64,000 nt of DNA from Symbiodinium natans (GCA_905221605.1 CAJNDS010002367.1:62001-126000); one strand, 5' to 3'. Shown: positions 50,640-62,445, counted from the stretch's first letter. The notes: generated from the sequence alone by a model not told the origin. Numbers and translations: made by a program.

Positions 50640-52110
50640 GCGCAAAGTCGAGATCCTGAACGCCTTAAAATTCCCCGTCTCAGGCAGAGCTTGGACAAGC
50701 TCGTGCACCTCAAGCGAAGCCTTCTTTTCATGTCCACCGTCATCGCTGAGTCTCGGCATGTTGTCAAGCACTGCCAGCACACTGAACCCCAAGACTCTCC
50801 TGCCCTGCCCTGACAGCGCGAAGGAGGGAGGGTGCATTTTGTCGCCCATACCGGCCCATGCGCGGCATGTGAACTCTCACTTCGGGCTCTCGGCCAAGGG
50901 CGGGCGGTGTTAGAGTTGGCTTTCCAAAGATGTGGACAAGGCAGGGTGCCGGGGAGGGGTGTGGGCGGTGGGCCCCTTGAAAGCAGCATGTTCCAGGGGG
51001 TGGGGAGGGGTTGCTACATGAATGCTAAGGTGTTGGGGGGAAACACAGAAATACGGAAATGTTAAGAGAAACAACGAGGTAAGGGAAACTCACGGAATAA
51101 AGAAGTGAAGAAGAAATGAAGAAATGAAGAAATAAAGAAATCAAGGAAGAAGGAAAGACAGAACAAAAAAAAAAGGCAGAAATGAATCAAGAGCTAGCGA
51201 AGTAGATGAACACGGAAAGTCTGCTGTTCTGCTCGCTTGGAGCGACATACGGAACAGGAGGGTGGGAAGGCCCCGGGGGGTGGGGGGTGGGAACCCAAGT
51301 GGCTCTGGCGCACCTGTCGCCAGGGGGGGGGGGGGGGGGGGCGAACCCATTGCTACCCAGACACCGAAGGCCCGGCCGCCCCGCGGATTGGAGAGCAAAT
51401 ATAGGGGGAGGTTTTCCATTGTTTTCCTGAAGAAAATAGGAAACAGAGGTGTCTCACAATTTCGAGGATATAGAGTGCTGTCTATGAAACAGAGAACAAA
51501 TATTCAGGTTTAGAGAGGGTCTAGAAGCAATGTGTAAACGAAACTCATAGAAGCTTGCCTGGAAATGGAGAGGTAGCAACAATCTCCTCTTCAAACTATA
51601 GAAGAAGTGAACGCTTTCCTCAGCATTTCTAGTGGTAAACGAGCTTTCTAGAGGTTTCTTGACTTCTATGTCCTCTACATTTGGATAGGGGACCTCTATT
51701 TCTGCATTTTTTCATCGGGAAGTCTGTAGTTACCTCTATTTCCTCTATAGCGAAGAGGAGAACCTCCATTGCCTCCATATTTTTAAAGGGAAAATATGTC
51801 CTCCATATTCTAACTGGAAAGTCTTTATTTACTCCATCTATCTTGCGAAGGAGGACTACTATTTCCTCCAAAGCCTCTATTTCCTTCCCTTGTTGTTTAT
51901 TGAAAGGGAAACCTGGATTTCCGCTGTAGTTTGATAGGAAAACCTCAAGTTCACCGGTACATTTTTAATCGGTCCGAAACGCCAAAAAGAATCTAAGTTT
52001 GGGGCACCTTTGGGTTTCTTCTCTATACAGCATACAGCGCGGGAAAGTGAAGCTTTCGAACAACCCCCCCGATACCCAAGGACTGTCACGACTCCAACTT
52101 TTGGGGTTTC
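50640..52110. other. no confident gene; purine-rich and poly-G stretches
   Basis: Frames on both strands at 50607-50849 compete. Positions 51100-51190 are GAAATGAAGAAA-like, and 51325-51342 is a G run. Positions 51640-51900 hold loose repeats of CTCTATTTCCTC. Nothing supportable as a gene. Confidence 0.4.
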
Positions 52111-52112
52111 AG

Positions 52113-53766
52113 TGTGCGCGACGTCGCTGTCGAGTGTGGCAAGGTCATCTGGCAGGCGCGCTCCGCTGCTCGCGACCTGGGGCGGTTCTACAGAAAGGTG
52201 CATTTCAAAGTCTCGCGCCAACCTTAGTTTTGTGGGTGAGCTGTGACTTGCTCGTGACTTGTGGAACCTTACTTCTGCCCTTTCTCTTGCGGGGCCGATG
52301 CATCTGCTCGCTGCCGTCTTCTTTGAGGGTTGAAGCAGCAAGATTGCCGAGATGTACCCTGAACGACTCAGCACGAAACTCCCAAACCCAAATTCGGCTA
52401 AACCCTAAAGTACCCTAAACCCTAAACCCAAAAAACAAAAAAAAAACCCTAAACCCCAAACCCTAAACCCTAAACCCCAAACCCCAAACCTTGCACAGCT
52501 GGCGAAGCGGAGCGGCAGCACAGCGACCCTCCACCGCGGCTTCCTCGGCCGAATGGCCTGGAACCCGAGCCGAGGCGGCCGTTCTTTCTTGGTTGCTTCG
52601 TAGGGTTTAGGGTTTAGGGTTTGGGTGTTGGGGGTTGTTGGTTCTCATCAATCCCAGAGTACCCCGCAGAGTGTCCCTGGTGTGCCCGCCCAGGAATCCC
52701 GAGGTAAGCTTAGGTGTAGCTGTCGCATCAGCAGGATACATGGGTGGCATCCTAGGTTGAGGATTTCCAGTCGTTTGCGCCCAAGTTGTGTCGGTAATAC
52801 CTCTGGCCTCAAAGCTTGTTCAAGGTCGCATCGATGAGCCCCACAATATAACAACACAACAATATAGCAATATAACAGTCAAAAAATTAAGCTAGTAGGA
52901 CGCTATTCCCGGATATTAATATACCACTATATTCATGAACTCGACTCAGAAGCCATTGCCGACAGCCCTCACGTCAGGTGTAGAAAGCGAAGCGTACTGG
53001 AGTTCTTCGGAGATTGGGCTGCAGCTGCCTGTCTGATTACATATATATATGTACATATCTATTGTATTGTAAAACCATACATGTATGATTTGTGATCTAC
53101 AATCTAGAGTCTCTCTGTATATATGTATATTGCCTACATAAACATCAAGTGTTCTGTTTTTTGGAAGGTGATTTTTTGCATGTATTATGTATCATCGACA
53201 AATGTCTGTACATATATATATATATATATATACACAGACCATGTGTATATTGCATTGTTCTGACTATGTTATGTTTTATCATCATATTCGATTATGTGAT
53301 ACTCTGTTCGATTATGTTATATGAGTATGATTGATGATGTTTGTGTTGTACTATATTAAATTTTCTTACATTATTATCTCATTGTACTATCACCATGTTT
53401 GTACCTCGCATTTACTTGTTTTTTTTTTACATTGTGACTTGGTATCATATGTTCTTATCACATGTTACACATTGTGTATGGTTTTCCCTATGCTATTTTC
53501 ATGCCACTTTATGTACGATACCTTGTGTTTTTGGTGTTTGCCATTGATGACATTTGTTGGTTATTTCATTCTTATATATATATATATTTATTTATTTATC
53601 GTATATATATATATATGCCACATATATATATATGTATATATATATATGTATATATATATATATACATACATATCTCTACAGGAAAGACCCCAGCAAGGTC
53701 GCCAGGCTGGGTGCCGGGGCAACCTTGGCATGCTCAATGTGGTCCGTACCCGGCTTGCATGGAGAG
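52113..53766 (+). CDS. three exons of an unknown gene
   Basis: Exon 52113-52197 encodes VRDVAVECGKVIWQARSAAR then DLGRFYRK, with a GT donor. Exon 52499-52597 encodes LAKRSGSTATLHRGFLGRMA then WNPSRGGRS, preceded by a CCCTAAA tract and followed by a TTTAGGG tract. Exon 53682-53766 encodes KDPSKVARLGAGATLACSMW then SVPGLHGE, with a GT donor. Their order and similar composition suggest one gene, but phases between them are not all fixed. Confidence 0.45.
52395..52490. repeat. telomere-like tract, CCCTAAA orientation, before exon
   Basis: Units CCCTAAA and CCCCAAA ending at TTGCACAG (exon start 52499). A matching TTTAGGG tract follows the exon at 52598-52625. Confidence 0.9.
53040..53680. repeat. 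AT-rich region with TA microsatellites
   Basis: Several TATATA blocks (53041-53051, 53214-53232, 53574-53664) in AT-rich DNA, ending right at the exon acceptor CTCTACAG. Hydrophobic Tyr/Ile frames are artefacts. Confidence 0.85.
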
Positions 53767-54012
53767 GTTTCAAGCCCTCGGGGGCTTGTTGGGTTTAGGG
53801 ATGTGTAGGGTTGGGGGTTGAAGGAGTGTGCTGGCAGTTTTTCAGGGTTTTTGTTGTTTAGGGAATGTCAGGCGACAGGCTTAGGGTTTCGGGGTCTAGG
53901 GTTCGGGGAGTTTGCGGGGTTCCGAGTTCCTTTTGACCGTTTTCGAGGCACCACTTCTCTGGACCCTTGGAGATTCGGCGGCAGCCAGGCGCCCAATCTC
54001 GCGAGGGTTGTG

Positions 54013-54097
54013 GCATTGAGCTGCAGTTCCTTCTCTCTGAGCGCTTACGAGAATCAAAGTTTGCGTCGACAGGCAAAGATTTCTTCACGCCCGGAAG
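54013..54097 (+). CDS. single exon, unknown protein
   Basis: Frame reads LQFLLSERLRESKFASTGKD then FFTPGR with a GTGGGT donor. It may continue the preceding gene. A second frame is open over the same bases. Confidence 0.4.
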
Positions 54098-54784
54098 GTG
54101 GGTCCCCGAGCCTCTCGGACACAAGATTGCAACTGCAGCGTTCCATCTGATAATGCTGTTTTGTTTTTTGACTCTTACAGCTGCTTGCAGCCGCTGTGGG
54201 CCGTAGTTGCAGCCCTCTTCTAAGATTCTAAGCTTTCTTCGGTCATACGATGCACCAGAGCCAAGGAAGCTTTACGGTCCGATGTGTACTGAGATTGGTC
54301 GTTTCTGGCCCCTCGGACTGCGGAAAAAGTTGAGGTTTCCGATCAGTCTGAGTCTGGGGTTTGAACATCTTTGGGCATCTTTGGGGCGTCGCTGGTGTAG
54401 CCAATGCAGTTGATGCCAGCCTCTTTGCATCTCTACGGGTCCTTTTCTGCTAGAATCATGTGCTGCGCACCATCCATTCGACTTTTCCGAGCCAGGATCA
54501 TGATGGGTCTGCGATACGTCGCGACTGCCACGAACGAGACCTAGACCAGATTTAGTCTGCCTTTTGTGCTTTGAGAATCTGTCCTCCTGCAGCTCGGGTG
54601 CTTTCGCATGGGTTGCGCAGAACAGCCTGGTGAGGACCGAATACTCTACGTCTTGCCGGTGACGTTTTCCACGTGGTCCAACCCCTGGCATCACATGCAC
54701 TGGTGGATTCCAGCAATCGCTGCCAGGCTGCAGATGGCTGCAGCATGCGTCAAGCAGTCCCCTACACCTCAACCCCGCTAGCTA

Positions 54785-54829
54785 GACCCTAGCCCTAAAC
54801 CCTAAACCCTAAACCCTAAACCCTAAACC

Positions 54830-54861
<32 letters not shown>

Positions 54862-54870
54862 AACCCTACA
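54785..54870. repeat. telomere-like tract, CCCTAAA and CCCTCAA units
   Basis: CCCTAAA units followed by five CCCTCAA variants, upstream of the exon at 54926. Confidence 0.95.
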
Positions 54871-54925
54871 TCCTGAACCATGGACTCTCTGGACCTGTGA
54901 GGGCTCTAGGAGGGGACCAGCGCAG

Positions 54926-55506
54926 GTCGAGCTGAAGCTCAACCTCCAGCTGAGATCTGAAGATGTCGACCTGGCTTCTTGGGGTGCAGTTTTGGCAGAG
55001 GGCTGTCCGCCTAAACCCTAAACCCTAAACCCTAAACCCTAAGCCCTAAACCCTAAGCCCTAAACCCTAAACCCTAAACCCAAAACCCTCAGCCCTCAGC
55101 CCTCAGCCCTCAACCCTAAACCCTAAACCCTAAACCATTCGGGAAGTCTGACATCTTGCAGGCTTTCACCTTCCCAATGGATGATGCCGACTGGGGCAAA
55201 TCCGCCAAGAAGAAGGCAGGAGGTGCCACGAGCGACCCGAGAACCCTGAACACAGGGATCAGGGTTTAGGGTTTAGGGTTTAGGGTTTAGGGATGTGGGC
55301 CCCAGGTTTGAGCTTAGGGTTTTTGGTTTAGGGTTTGGGGTTTAGGCTTTAGGGTTTAGGGCTTTGAGAGGACCCCTCACATAACCGGCCCCAAAAAACA
55401 AACAGCAAAATGATTGTAATCCTTACTATCGGAATCCTCAAAACCAGGTCTCCCATGTTTGTTTGGTGATACCCCTTCCTAAACCCTAAACCCTAAACCC
55501 TAAACC

Positions 55507-55573
<67 letters not shown>

Positions 55574-55964
55574 ACCCTAAACCCTCAACCCTAAACCCTA
55601 AACCCTAAACCCTAAACCCTAAACCCTAAACCCTAAACCCTTCCCAACCCTCCCAGCTGGACACCTCGGACATCAGCACGAAGCCGATGCAGCGCGCGGA
55701 GCCCATGCACTGGTCCTTTCTGCAGCCCAACTGGCCCAAGGCGCTGGTGATGCGTCTTCTGGGGTCCCTTCACGGGGTGTTGTTAAAAATTCCCTACAGA
55801 CCACCGCCAGACTTGCCGACCCCAATCCTTCATCAGCCGTCTCGACCCTCAACTAACAGCATGTAATGCCTCATGCGGCATCGCACCAGGTGGTGGACCA
55901 CAAGCGCGTGCGGAATCTGCGGGCGTGGCACAAAGGCGGGTTCCATGAGGCGCGCCAGCGTTAG
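54926..55964 (+). CDS. four exons of an unknown gene, each bordered by telomere-like tracts
   Basis: Exons: 54926-55010 (VELKLNLQLRSEDVDLASWG), 55162 to about 55255 (AFTFPMDDADWGKSAKKKAG), 55657-55752 (LDTSDISTKPMQRAEPMHWS, FLQPNWPKALVMR) and 55890-55964 (VVDHKRVRNLRAWHKGGFHE, ARQR, TAG). Each has an AG acceptor. All gaps but the last are filled with telomere-like repeats. The last exon reads like a C-terminus. No family recognised; it could also be the N-terminal region of the GT61 gene that follows. Confidence 0.5.
55010..55137. repeat. telomere-like tract, CCCTAAA orientation, intronic
   Basis: About 17 units with CCCTCAG variants between two exons. Confidence 0.95.
55260..55656. repeat. 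intron with TTTAGGG tract at its 5' side and CCCTAAA tract at its 3' side
   Basis: TTTAGGG units at 55261-55372, unique sequence, then CCCTAAA and CCCTCAA units at 55482-55640, ending CCTCCCAG. The two arms are complementary. Confidence 0.85.
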
Positions 55965-56385
55965 CAGTGTGCTTCCGGATTGGATGCATGGCAGACCTGG
56001 CATATCTCAGACGTGTAGCAGACCTGTAAAGCCATGCAAAAAAGCGCCAGAAGTCCTGCCACATCCTACCAGAAGTCCTACATTGTTCGTCCTCCATCTG
56101 ATTCCAGGACATTCTTCGGCTTCTTTCAGCACGGCCGCCGAAGCAGCTCAAGGATGCTTTGGGATGCTTTCGGGGGTTTGGGGCTTTGCAGTTTTGAGGC
56201 TCTCGATGTCGTGGAGTTGACTTGTTTGACGCAGGCACCGTCTCTCACTCGCAGCATGAAATCTCGGGTCTATGGGGTATTTGGCTGTATGTAGGTCGTA
56301 AGGCTTACAGTATGTGCGAGTTCGATGTTTACGACGTTTAGGATGCTTGGGTTATGCTTTCCAAGCCCTGAACCCTCTTCCGCAG

Positions 56386-59300
56386 GACTACTTTGACACA
56401 TCCTACCGGAAGGTGATCTTTGGCCTTCCGCCCTTGCGCTTCCAGGCGGAGTCCAGCACTGCTTCCGCAAAGTTTAGGGTGTTGGATGATAGCTGTTGTT
56501 GGTGTGATCTCTGTTATGGATCTGTCAGTATGTGTACTAGTACGACTTTCACTGGTCTTGTGGCTATGAGGATGAGGACTACAATGATACAGTGTCATTT
56601 CTGTCCGTTCTTATTCTTATCTGGTAGCCGTTGAAGTGTGGAATGTACTGCAAACGTTGAACCGATCAGCGGGTTGCCCAAGTCGCCTCTCATGCCTGAC
56701 AGGTGCAGACTCCCGGCCTGGACTGCGCAGATGTCACGCGAGCAAGAAGATTCGTGCGACGCTTGCCTGCACCTCACATCTCACAAAGCAAACAGAAGCA
56801 AACACAACAGAACACCGGAGGTTGTAAGTGCGCGTCGGGCAGCTGCAGGATCATTCTGCATGGCTTCGTCCAGCATGTTTTAGTTTCCGCCAGATTTGGG
56901 CTAAAGCCGTGGATTTCAGGGCGAGTTCATCGATCTTGACCCGTGGCATCCCCACCATGGATAGTGATCCAGTTGCGGAAGGCAAGAAATTTCATGAGGC
57001 GTACCAGTGCAACGCTTACGAAGCCTTGGAGGCACGCCAAGACATGAGCGAAGGTGAACTCAAACGCCAATGGAAGAAAATTATGTTTTCCGCCAGAGGG
57101 TGGCACAGGTTTTTTATGGTCACTGCCTCTGCAGCACGCGAACAGAAGCGAGTGCGGAAGGTATGCAGCATGCTTATTTCATTGACAAACATAATGCTCC
57201 CTGAACTCTGAGCCCGAAGCACTGAATCCACAATCCTAACACCCAAAAGCTACTCTTCAGTCCCTCGTGGGGTCTATGTACCTAGTTTTTTTCAATCTAC
57301 AGAGGGTGGCTTGGGATGGGCTTGGGGTGGCTTTGGGGTGGCTTGGGGGGTTTTGTGTGGGTTGGGTCGGGTTGGCTTGGGGTGGCTTTGAGGTGGCTTG
57401 GGGGGTTTTGGGTGGGTTGGGTATCGGACTACTTCAGATCTTGGACGTAGCGTCTGCTCCCATGTGTTGTGGCTCAGTTGATGCCGCTGGAGTTCCGGAA
57501 GCTGCACGAAGTGAGCGCAGGCCGCAGACGTGCTTGGTCAGTTCGCCAAATCTCTGGCCATGGTCCTGGCATGTGTTACGGTTCGCATCGCAAGCTTCCT
57601 TTTCCGCAGCTCACGCTCTCCCCACATGCCACCCAGTGGCCTCGGTCTCGGTGCAGGCAAGTTGCTGTGATTCAGCGGCCGCTAATGGCTGGACGTGGCT
57701 GCGGCAAAGTTTAGCCGGGCTTCGCGGTGTGACATCTGTAGAGGCCACGTACCGACGGGGGCCCTTTTTCAGGGGTGAATGTCTGAACCCCGAGGTGCAA
57801 TCATCAACCTGAAGGAAGTCCTCGCCATGCTGAGACAAGACTTCGCGCCGCGGGTCTCCGTCGACACCATCGACAGCCTCAAGGATCCCAGAGGGCCTGA
57901 GCATCAGATGCCTCAAGTAGCCAACCCCACAAGTCCGCCAAACTCTCTCCCTCCCTCCCACCCCCCCCCCGCCCCAAAAGATCCTTATTCAGCCCCCAAA
58001 CAAACCTCAAAAACCCCCGAAACTATCCGAAACTCCTCAGTTCGTAGACTCCTAGAGATTCCTGCTCCCACGCCTTTCCCAGGGCGTTCCCTGGCTGGGC
58101 CAATTCCGGCGCTTCGCGGAGCTCTCTGTGCTGGTGGGCATCCATGGGGCCGGCCTGGCTTGGGCCTCTTGGATTCATCGGGTTTAGGGTCTAGGGTCTA
58201 GGGTTTAGGGTTTAGGGTTTAGGGTTTAGGCTTTAGGGTTTTAGGGCTTAGGGTTTAGGGTTTAGGGTTTAGGGTGAGGACTTAGAGGGCTGCCCTTGAG
58301 CATCATTTAAAACCATTCTCTGGAACCCCTTCAACCAGCGAGCATTGGGGTTGGATTGGCTTCGTCAGGGTCTCGCAGTCACTTGTGACTGAAGTGGCTC
58401 TCGTTCATTTTTTAGCAGATGGCTTGCAGCAGTTGCGCATCATGAGAAGCCCGTCGTCCGTTGAGGGGTATGTCTAATCGCTGCTGTAGCTTCAGCGTTC
58501 CTGTGAACACCCAAGGTTTGGGCCATGAAAGAAGGCCCGGCACCTGCACATGGGTTCATGGCATTTTTTCGGCCTGCTTTGTGTGAAGGCCACTGCTAGC
58601 TTCCTTGATTGTTCTGATGAGTCCTGATCTGCCGGCATGTGGCACCCTCAACGACTCCCAAACCCCCACACATCGCTGGCCCCATTTGGCCCTTTTCCGT
58701 AAGAAGGTGGTGCCGTCATCGAGTTCCGAACAAAGGGCGCACCGACCTTTCTGCTTTCATGCGGTGACAGGCACTCTGGGTGGGAGTGGGCAGAGCCGGC
58801 ATTGCATCTAATCATAATCTCGAATTCGGGGGCCGCAAGAGAACACCTTCCAAACCCTTCGCGCGAGAGTCACTTGCAAACGCTTGCGTGCGCCGGCAGG
58901 GCCGGCCCCAGCCGTGGGGGCGTATACGTGTCAGTCCGACCAGTGCACCTCGGAGTTTCCAGTCTCTGTCGGTCGGGGAAAAAGACACCGGAGAGTAAGC
59001 CACATGCGAACCCGAAACCTCGAGCGAAACACTGACTTGCAGTGTCAGCGGTGCGAAGCCTTCGGTGCACCCGCCCAAGCTGGCCAGGGCGGGGGGTGTG
59101 ATGGGGAGCAGAGCTCTCGCAAACCAACCGGGCAGTAGCCTGTCGCAGCCAGAGTCCATGCTCGCACGCTATGCCCGGTTGGGTCGAGCACTGCATGAGA
59201 GTGCGCTGTGCACTTGCGCAATACGTTTCGTCGAATGTCCTTCATGTTGCTTTCTCTGGGGCCCGATGGTTTGGAAGGTGGAACTGGGACGGCCACGAGA

Positions 59301-59699
59301 CCTTCGGCGGCATCTCGCGAATGGCCCTGATTCACCACATCTGCATCAAGCCGGCAGACGGGCAGGAACTCCTCGGCGAGGCAGGATGGCTAAAAGTTGC
59401 CCATGGCAGTTCTTCTCCACTGCAGTAGGGAGCCCCTTTTTTGGAAGGGATTCCACATGAATCAGATCCCTCAGCCCTGCCAGGAGTTCGACGTTCGGGC
59501 CGCTGGCCGGGAAGCTGTGTCCTCAAACCCTAAATCATCTAATAGCCGGATCCTATTAACGCGTTTAGGGCCTAATTAGGCGTTGGGCTTGGGTGCTGAG
59601 ACCCAGGGTTGGTGCATGGTTTTCCAAAGAGTCCACAGCAAGGACCGCGACGCAAACGTCACGATCCCGTTGGATCGGCTGAGGACTCTCATGCAGGAC
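56386..59699 (+). CDS. GT61-type glycosyltransferase, multi-exon
   Basis: Exons: 56386-56467 (DYFDTSYRKVIFGLPPLRFQ, the family's 'C/YR..v.GL' strand), 57478-57510 (LMPLEFRKLHE, GT donor), about 57782-57896 (EPRGAIINLKEVLAMLRQDF), 58083-58179 (FRRFAELSVLVGIHGAGLAW), 58707 to about 58745 (GGAVIEFR), about 59225-59385 (RWNWDGHETFGGISRMALIH) and about 59630-59699 (DRDANVTIPLDRLRTLMQ). The core GIHGAGL followed by an AVIE strand is characteristic of GT61 (EOGT and plant xylosyltransferase relatives), which act in the ER or Golgi. The 57782 exon lacks a clean acceptor because an in-frame TGA sits just upstream. Exon ends are approximate. Confidence 0.6.
56957..57211 (+). CDS. short frame resembling a J-domain start
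   Basis: MDSDPVAEGKKFHEAYQCNA continues YEALEARQDMSEGELKRQWK, recalling helix I and II of DnaJ domains (Y..L.......ELK..WK). No HPD motif is seen in this frame, so it may be a degenerate J-like exon or an intronic open frame of the GT61 gene. Confidence 0.3.
   Translation: MDSDPVAEGKKFHEAYQCNAYEALEARQDMSEGELKRQWKKIMFSARGWHRFFMVTASAAREQKRVRKVCSMLISLTNIMLPEL
58179..58275. repeat. telomere-like tract, TTTAGGG orientation, directly after exon
   Basis: About 12 units beginning at the end of the GIHGAGL exon of the GT61 gene. Confidence 0.95.
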
Positions 59700-59945
59700 C
59701 GGGGCCTGACTGCACAATTCAGTCATTCAAGGGTTGCTTGCTTTGAAGGTTGGGCAGACAATCTAGGGTGTCACTTCGGGTTTTATGCTTTCTTGAAGGA
59801 AGCCGGGACAGCTTTTAAGTTCTGCTTTGAAGTGCTCTTCGTTGCGGCGCTGTTTTGTATTGTGGTGGCGTGCAAGTGGAACTAGGGGGCCACAAATGCG
59901 ACTGAACCTTGAGCCCCCTTATCCACGCTCGCATTGGGCTGGGAG

Positions 59946-60340
59946 TCCCAGAAGCCCAGCCCTGGGCAACGCTCTACAAAAAGCCCATGGCACAGGAGGC
60001 TCTTGCCCTTGTGGACGACGTCCCTCGCGACTGTGACGACATTGCCAAGTTCCAGATTTGAGCAGGTACGCCACTTCCTTGGCTTGTGAGTTACATTGGT
60101 GCAAGTGCTCATATGGTTGCAGTTTGACCCAGTGCCGAAAGTCCACTACTTGTACCCGTATAAACCACACATTTCTTCGCAAATGTCATGCCGTGCAGCG
60201 GTGCGCCAGGTTCCAACTTTGCAAGGCAGGAGAAAGTGAGTCCTTCCTCTGGGGAGCAACGCCTTCGGCTTCTGCATCTCTCACGGACTCTTAGTCACCC
60301 AAATCGGCGAGGACGGTTCAGTCTTTTTGCAGCTGCGCAA
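59946..60340 (+). CDS. three exons, unknown protein or GT61 C-terminus
   Basis: Exon 59946-60055 encodes PEAQPWATLYKKPMAQEALA then LVDDVPRDCDDIAKF. Exon 60123-60181 encodes FDPVPKVHYLYPYKPHISSQ. Exon 60254-60340 encodes NAFGFCISHGLLVTQIGEDG then SVFLQL. Each follows an AG. They lie just downstream of the GT61 exons in the same orientation. Confidence 0.45.
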
Positions 60341-60522
60341 GAATTATGGTTTGATCTTCTACTCTACGTCTCCTTGCCTAGGAGCAACAGCAGCGATCAG
60401 GGGGAGCTCGCCACCCCTAGCATCTGATCTTGGACGCTTCCTCTCGGGAGAGAAATGTCCTTGGGAGGCCTCGCAGATCTGGGACATGGACGGCTCGGCA
60501 GCGACCCGGCTGGGAACTGAAC

Positions 60523-60608
60523 AAGGTGCCAAGGTGCCAAGGTGCCAAGGTGCCAAGGCGTCAAGGCGCCAACGAGCCAAGGCGCCAAGGAGCCAAGGCG
60601 CCAAGGCG
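60523..60608. repeat. 8-bp minisatellite (CAAGGTGC/CAAGGCGC)
   Basis: About eleven imperfect tandem units. Open in several frames but low in complexity. Confidence 0.9.
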
Positions 60609-60639
60609 AGCATTCGAAGGGTGGTCTTCGGATTCATTC

Positions 60640-61430
60640 CGCGACGGCTTGGAGACGAACAGCGTAGATGAGGGGGACTGTTCTGGACCAGGGTCCCTTT
60701 TTCGTTGGATCCTACACGAAGCTACCTTATGGTGCAAGGGCATGCGAAGTCAGAACAACCCCCGGATGCTCTGGCGATTGACGGGGGCCTCGAGCACTTG
60801 CACTGAGAAGCTCCAAGGCAAAGAAAGAATGCCCTGCAGAAACATGCTGCGCCATGTCTGACCTCAAAGCGTGAACTTTCGGGGTGGGCCCCTGAAACTC
60901 TGGACCCTAAACCCTACAAATCCTAGACCATCTAGAAGCCCGAAGCCCCAGTCCCTAAAAGTGTTCGATTCAGTGACAGGTGCTGCGCGGTCGTCACTGG
61001 CAGCAACTGCAACAGGCCAGGAGGGGGCTTCTGTGTTAGACAGCACATTGCAGAGAAAGAAACGTTGCCAGTGGCCTGCGGACCGGCGATGTGGCGGCGG
61101 GAGCGCCTGAAGCTCAGAGACCCAGAGGGCCGAAAGTAAAGCGACTTGGGGCTTCGGGTGCTGAGCATGCTGCTGGTGCCCGCAACTATCTGAGGACCCG
61201 CTGCTGTCCACAGATAGGCTGCCGAAATCGCTGTGGCCCGGCCTGGTCGTTCTGTGCAAGATGTTGGGGGTACCGGGTACGTAGCATCTGGCAGCATCAT
61301 CGAGTTGGTTCAACCAGACGAATGGTTTTTCCAGTAGAGATGAGCATGAGATTTGCGAAGCCCCCGAGGAAGAGTGCCTTCGACCTGGAGGGAGTCCGCC
61401 TGACCAAGGCTTCCCTGGTTTGGGGACCTA
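60640..61430. other. no confident gene
   Basis: A short open frame near 61337-61430 (MSMRFAKPPRKSAFDLEGVR) is the best candidate exon. A weak telomere-like stretch lies at 60900-60930. Confidence 0.4.
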
Positions 61431-61439
61431 TCCCATTGT

Positions 61440-61575
61440 TACGATGATGATCATGACGATGATGGTGAGGAGGATAAGGATGTTGGGGAGAATGAGGAGG
61501 ATGAGGAGGATGGGGAGAATGGGGAGGATGCGGAGGATGAGGAGGATGAGAAGGATGAGAAGGATGAGGATGACC
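61440..61575. repeat. purine-rich microsatellite (GGATGA/GGAGAATG)
   Basis: GATGATGATC then GGATGAGGA units. Arg/Met-rich and Ile/Leu-rich frames on the two strands are artefacts. Confidence 0.9.
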
Positions 61576-61867
61576 AGCATCAACACGAATATTATCTGGC
61601 ATATCCGTCCGAATGTGGGGGATGCTGAATATGTTACGCAGGCGGTGCAGATTCCCCATAATGGGCCGCAGTACCGGCCGCACTGAGTGCCGACGTCTCC
61701 GTCTTTCATGGCCTGTCATCATGCGCTGCAGACACATCAGGACCACAACTAGGAATACAGCCACGAGCCAAGAGCAGGATGGCTCCTCTCCCCCCCCCCC
61801 CTTAAGCCTCAACCCTGTCTAAAGGGTAGGTACATGGTCCCTGAATTTCTGACCCCTTCGCCTTATT

Positions 61868-62095
61868 TTAGGGTTTAGGGTTTAGGGCCCATCTACTTGG
61901 GCTCATGTAGCTGCCCGGCGGCTGTCTGAAGTCGTCAGGCCCAGGCTGCCGGCCTGGGTGTGGCGATGATGCTCCCAGGCCGGGGCTTGGGTTTCTGAGG
62001 GCTTCCTAGGGTTTTCAGGTTTTGTTTTAGGGCTTCTAGGGCTTTCAGGTTCTTTTAGGGCTTCTAGGGCTTTCAGGGCTTTTTAGGGCAGTCTT
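61868..62095. repeat. TTTAGGG units then a TTTCAGGGCTT tandem repeat
   Basis: Two perfect units at 61870-61887, then tandem TTTTAGGGCTTCTAGGGCTTTCAGG units at 62005-62095. A GC-rich open stretch at 61908-61965 (VAARRLSEVVRPRLPAWVWR) could be an exon between them. Confidence 0.7.
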
Positions 62096-62128
62096 TTTGG
62101 GAAAGTTTCGGGGTGAGGGTCTGAGGTT

Positions 62129-62300
62129 TATGGCTTGGGGTTTGACATGCACTGTTGCGTCTACGGAATCTTGCTCAAGGGAGTCGCCCCATTCTTTCAA
62201 GTGTCCGAGGCAGCGGAGTTCGCTTATACCCACCAAAATGCAATGTCAAACCGACTTGGGAGGAAGATGGCTCTGCTCTGCACGCAAGATCTTACGCTAA
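62129..62300 (+). CDS. possible exon, unknown protein
   Basis: Frame reads GFDMHCCVYGILLKGVAPFF, QVSEAAEFAYTHQNAMSNRL and GRKMALLCTQDLTLR, then runs into CCCTAAA-type repeats. The acceptor is unclear. Confidence 0.4.
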
Positions 62301-62445
62301 GGTTGGGGGAACACCCTAAACCCGAAACCCTAAACCCGTGGGCGCGTGACATGATCATGCACAGGGAGTACTGAGGGGCATTGCTTTCCGGTTTCGTAAC
62401 CTACCCTAGCTGTAAGCTCGCCCGAAAAGGAGTGAAGGGTTGTTA

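Noticed and set aside
51625-51935. A CRISPR-like or tandem array of CTCTATTTCC units
   Set aside because: Units are irregular in length and spacing, with no conserved repeat and spacer pattern.
53088-53808. Hydrophobic Tyr/Ile-rich frames resembling membrane proteins
   Set aside because: They come from AT-rich DNA and TA repeats; only the short exon 53682-53766 has non-repeat coding character.
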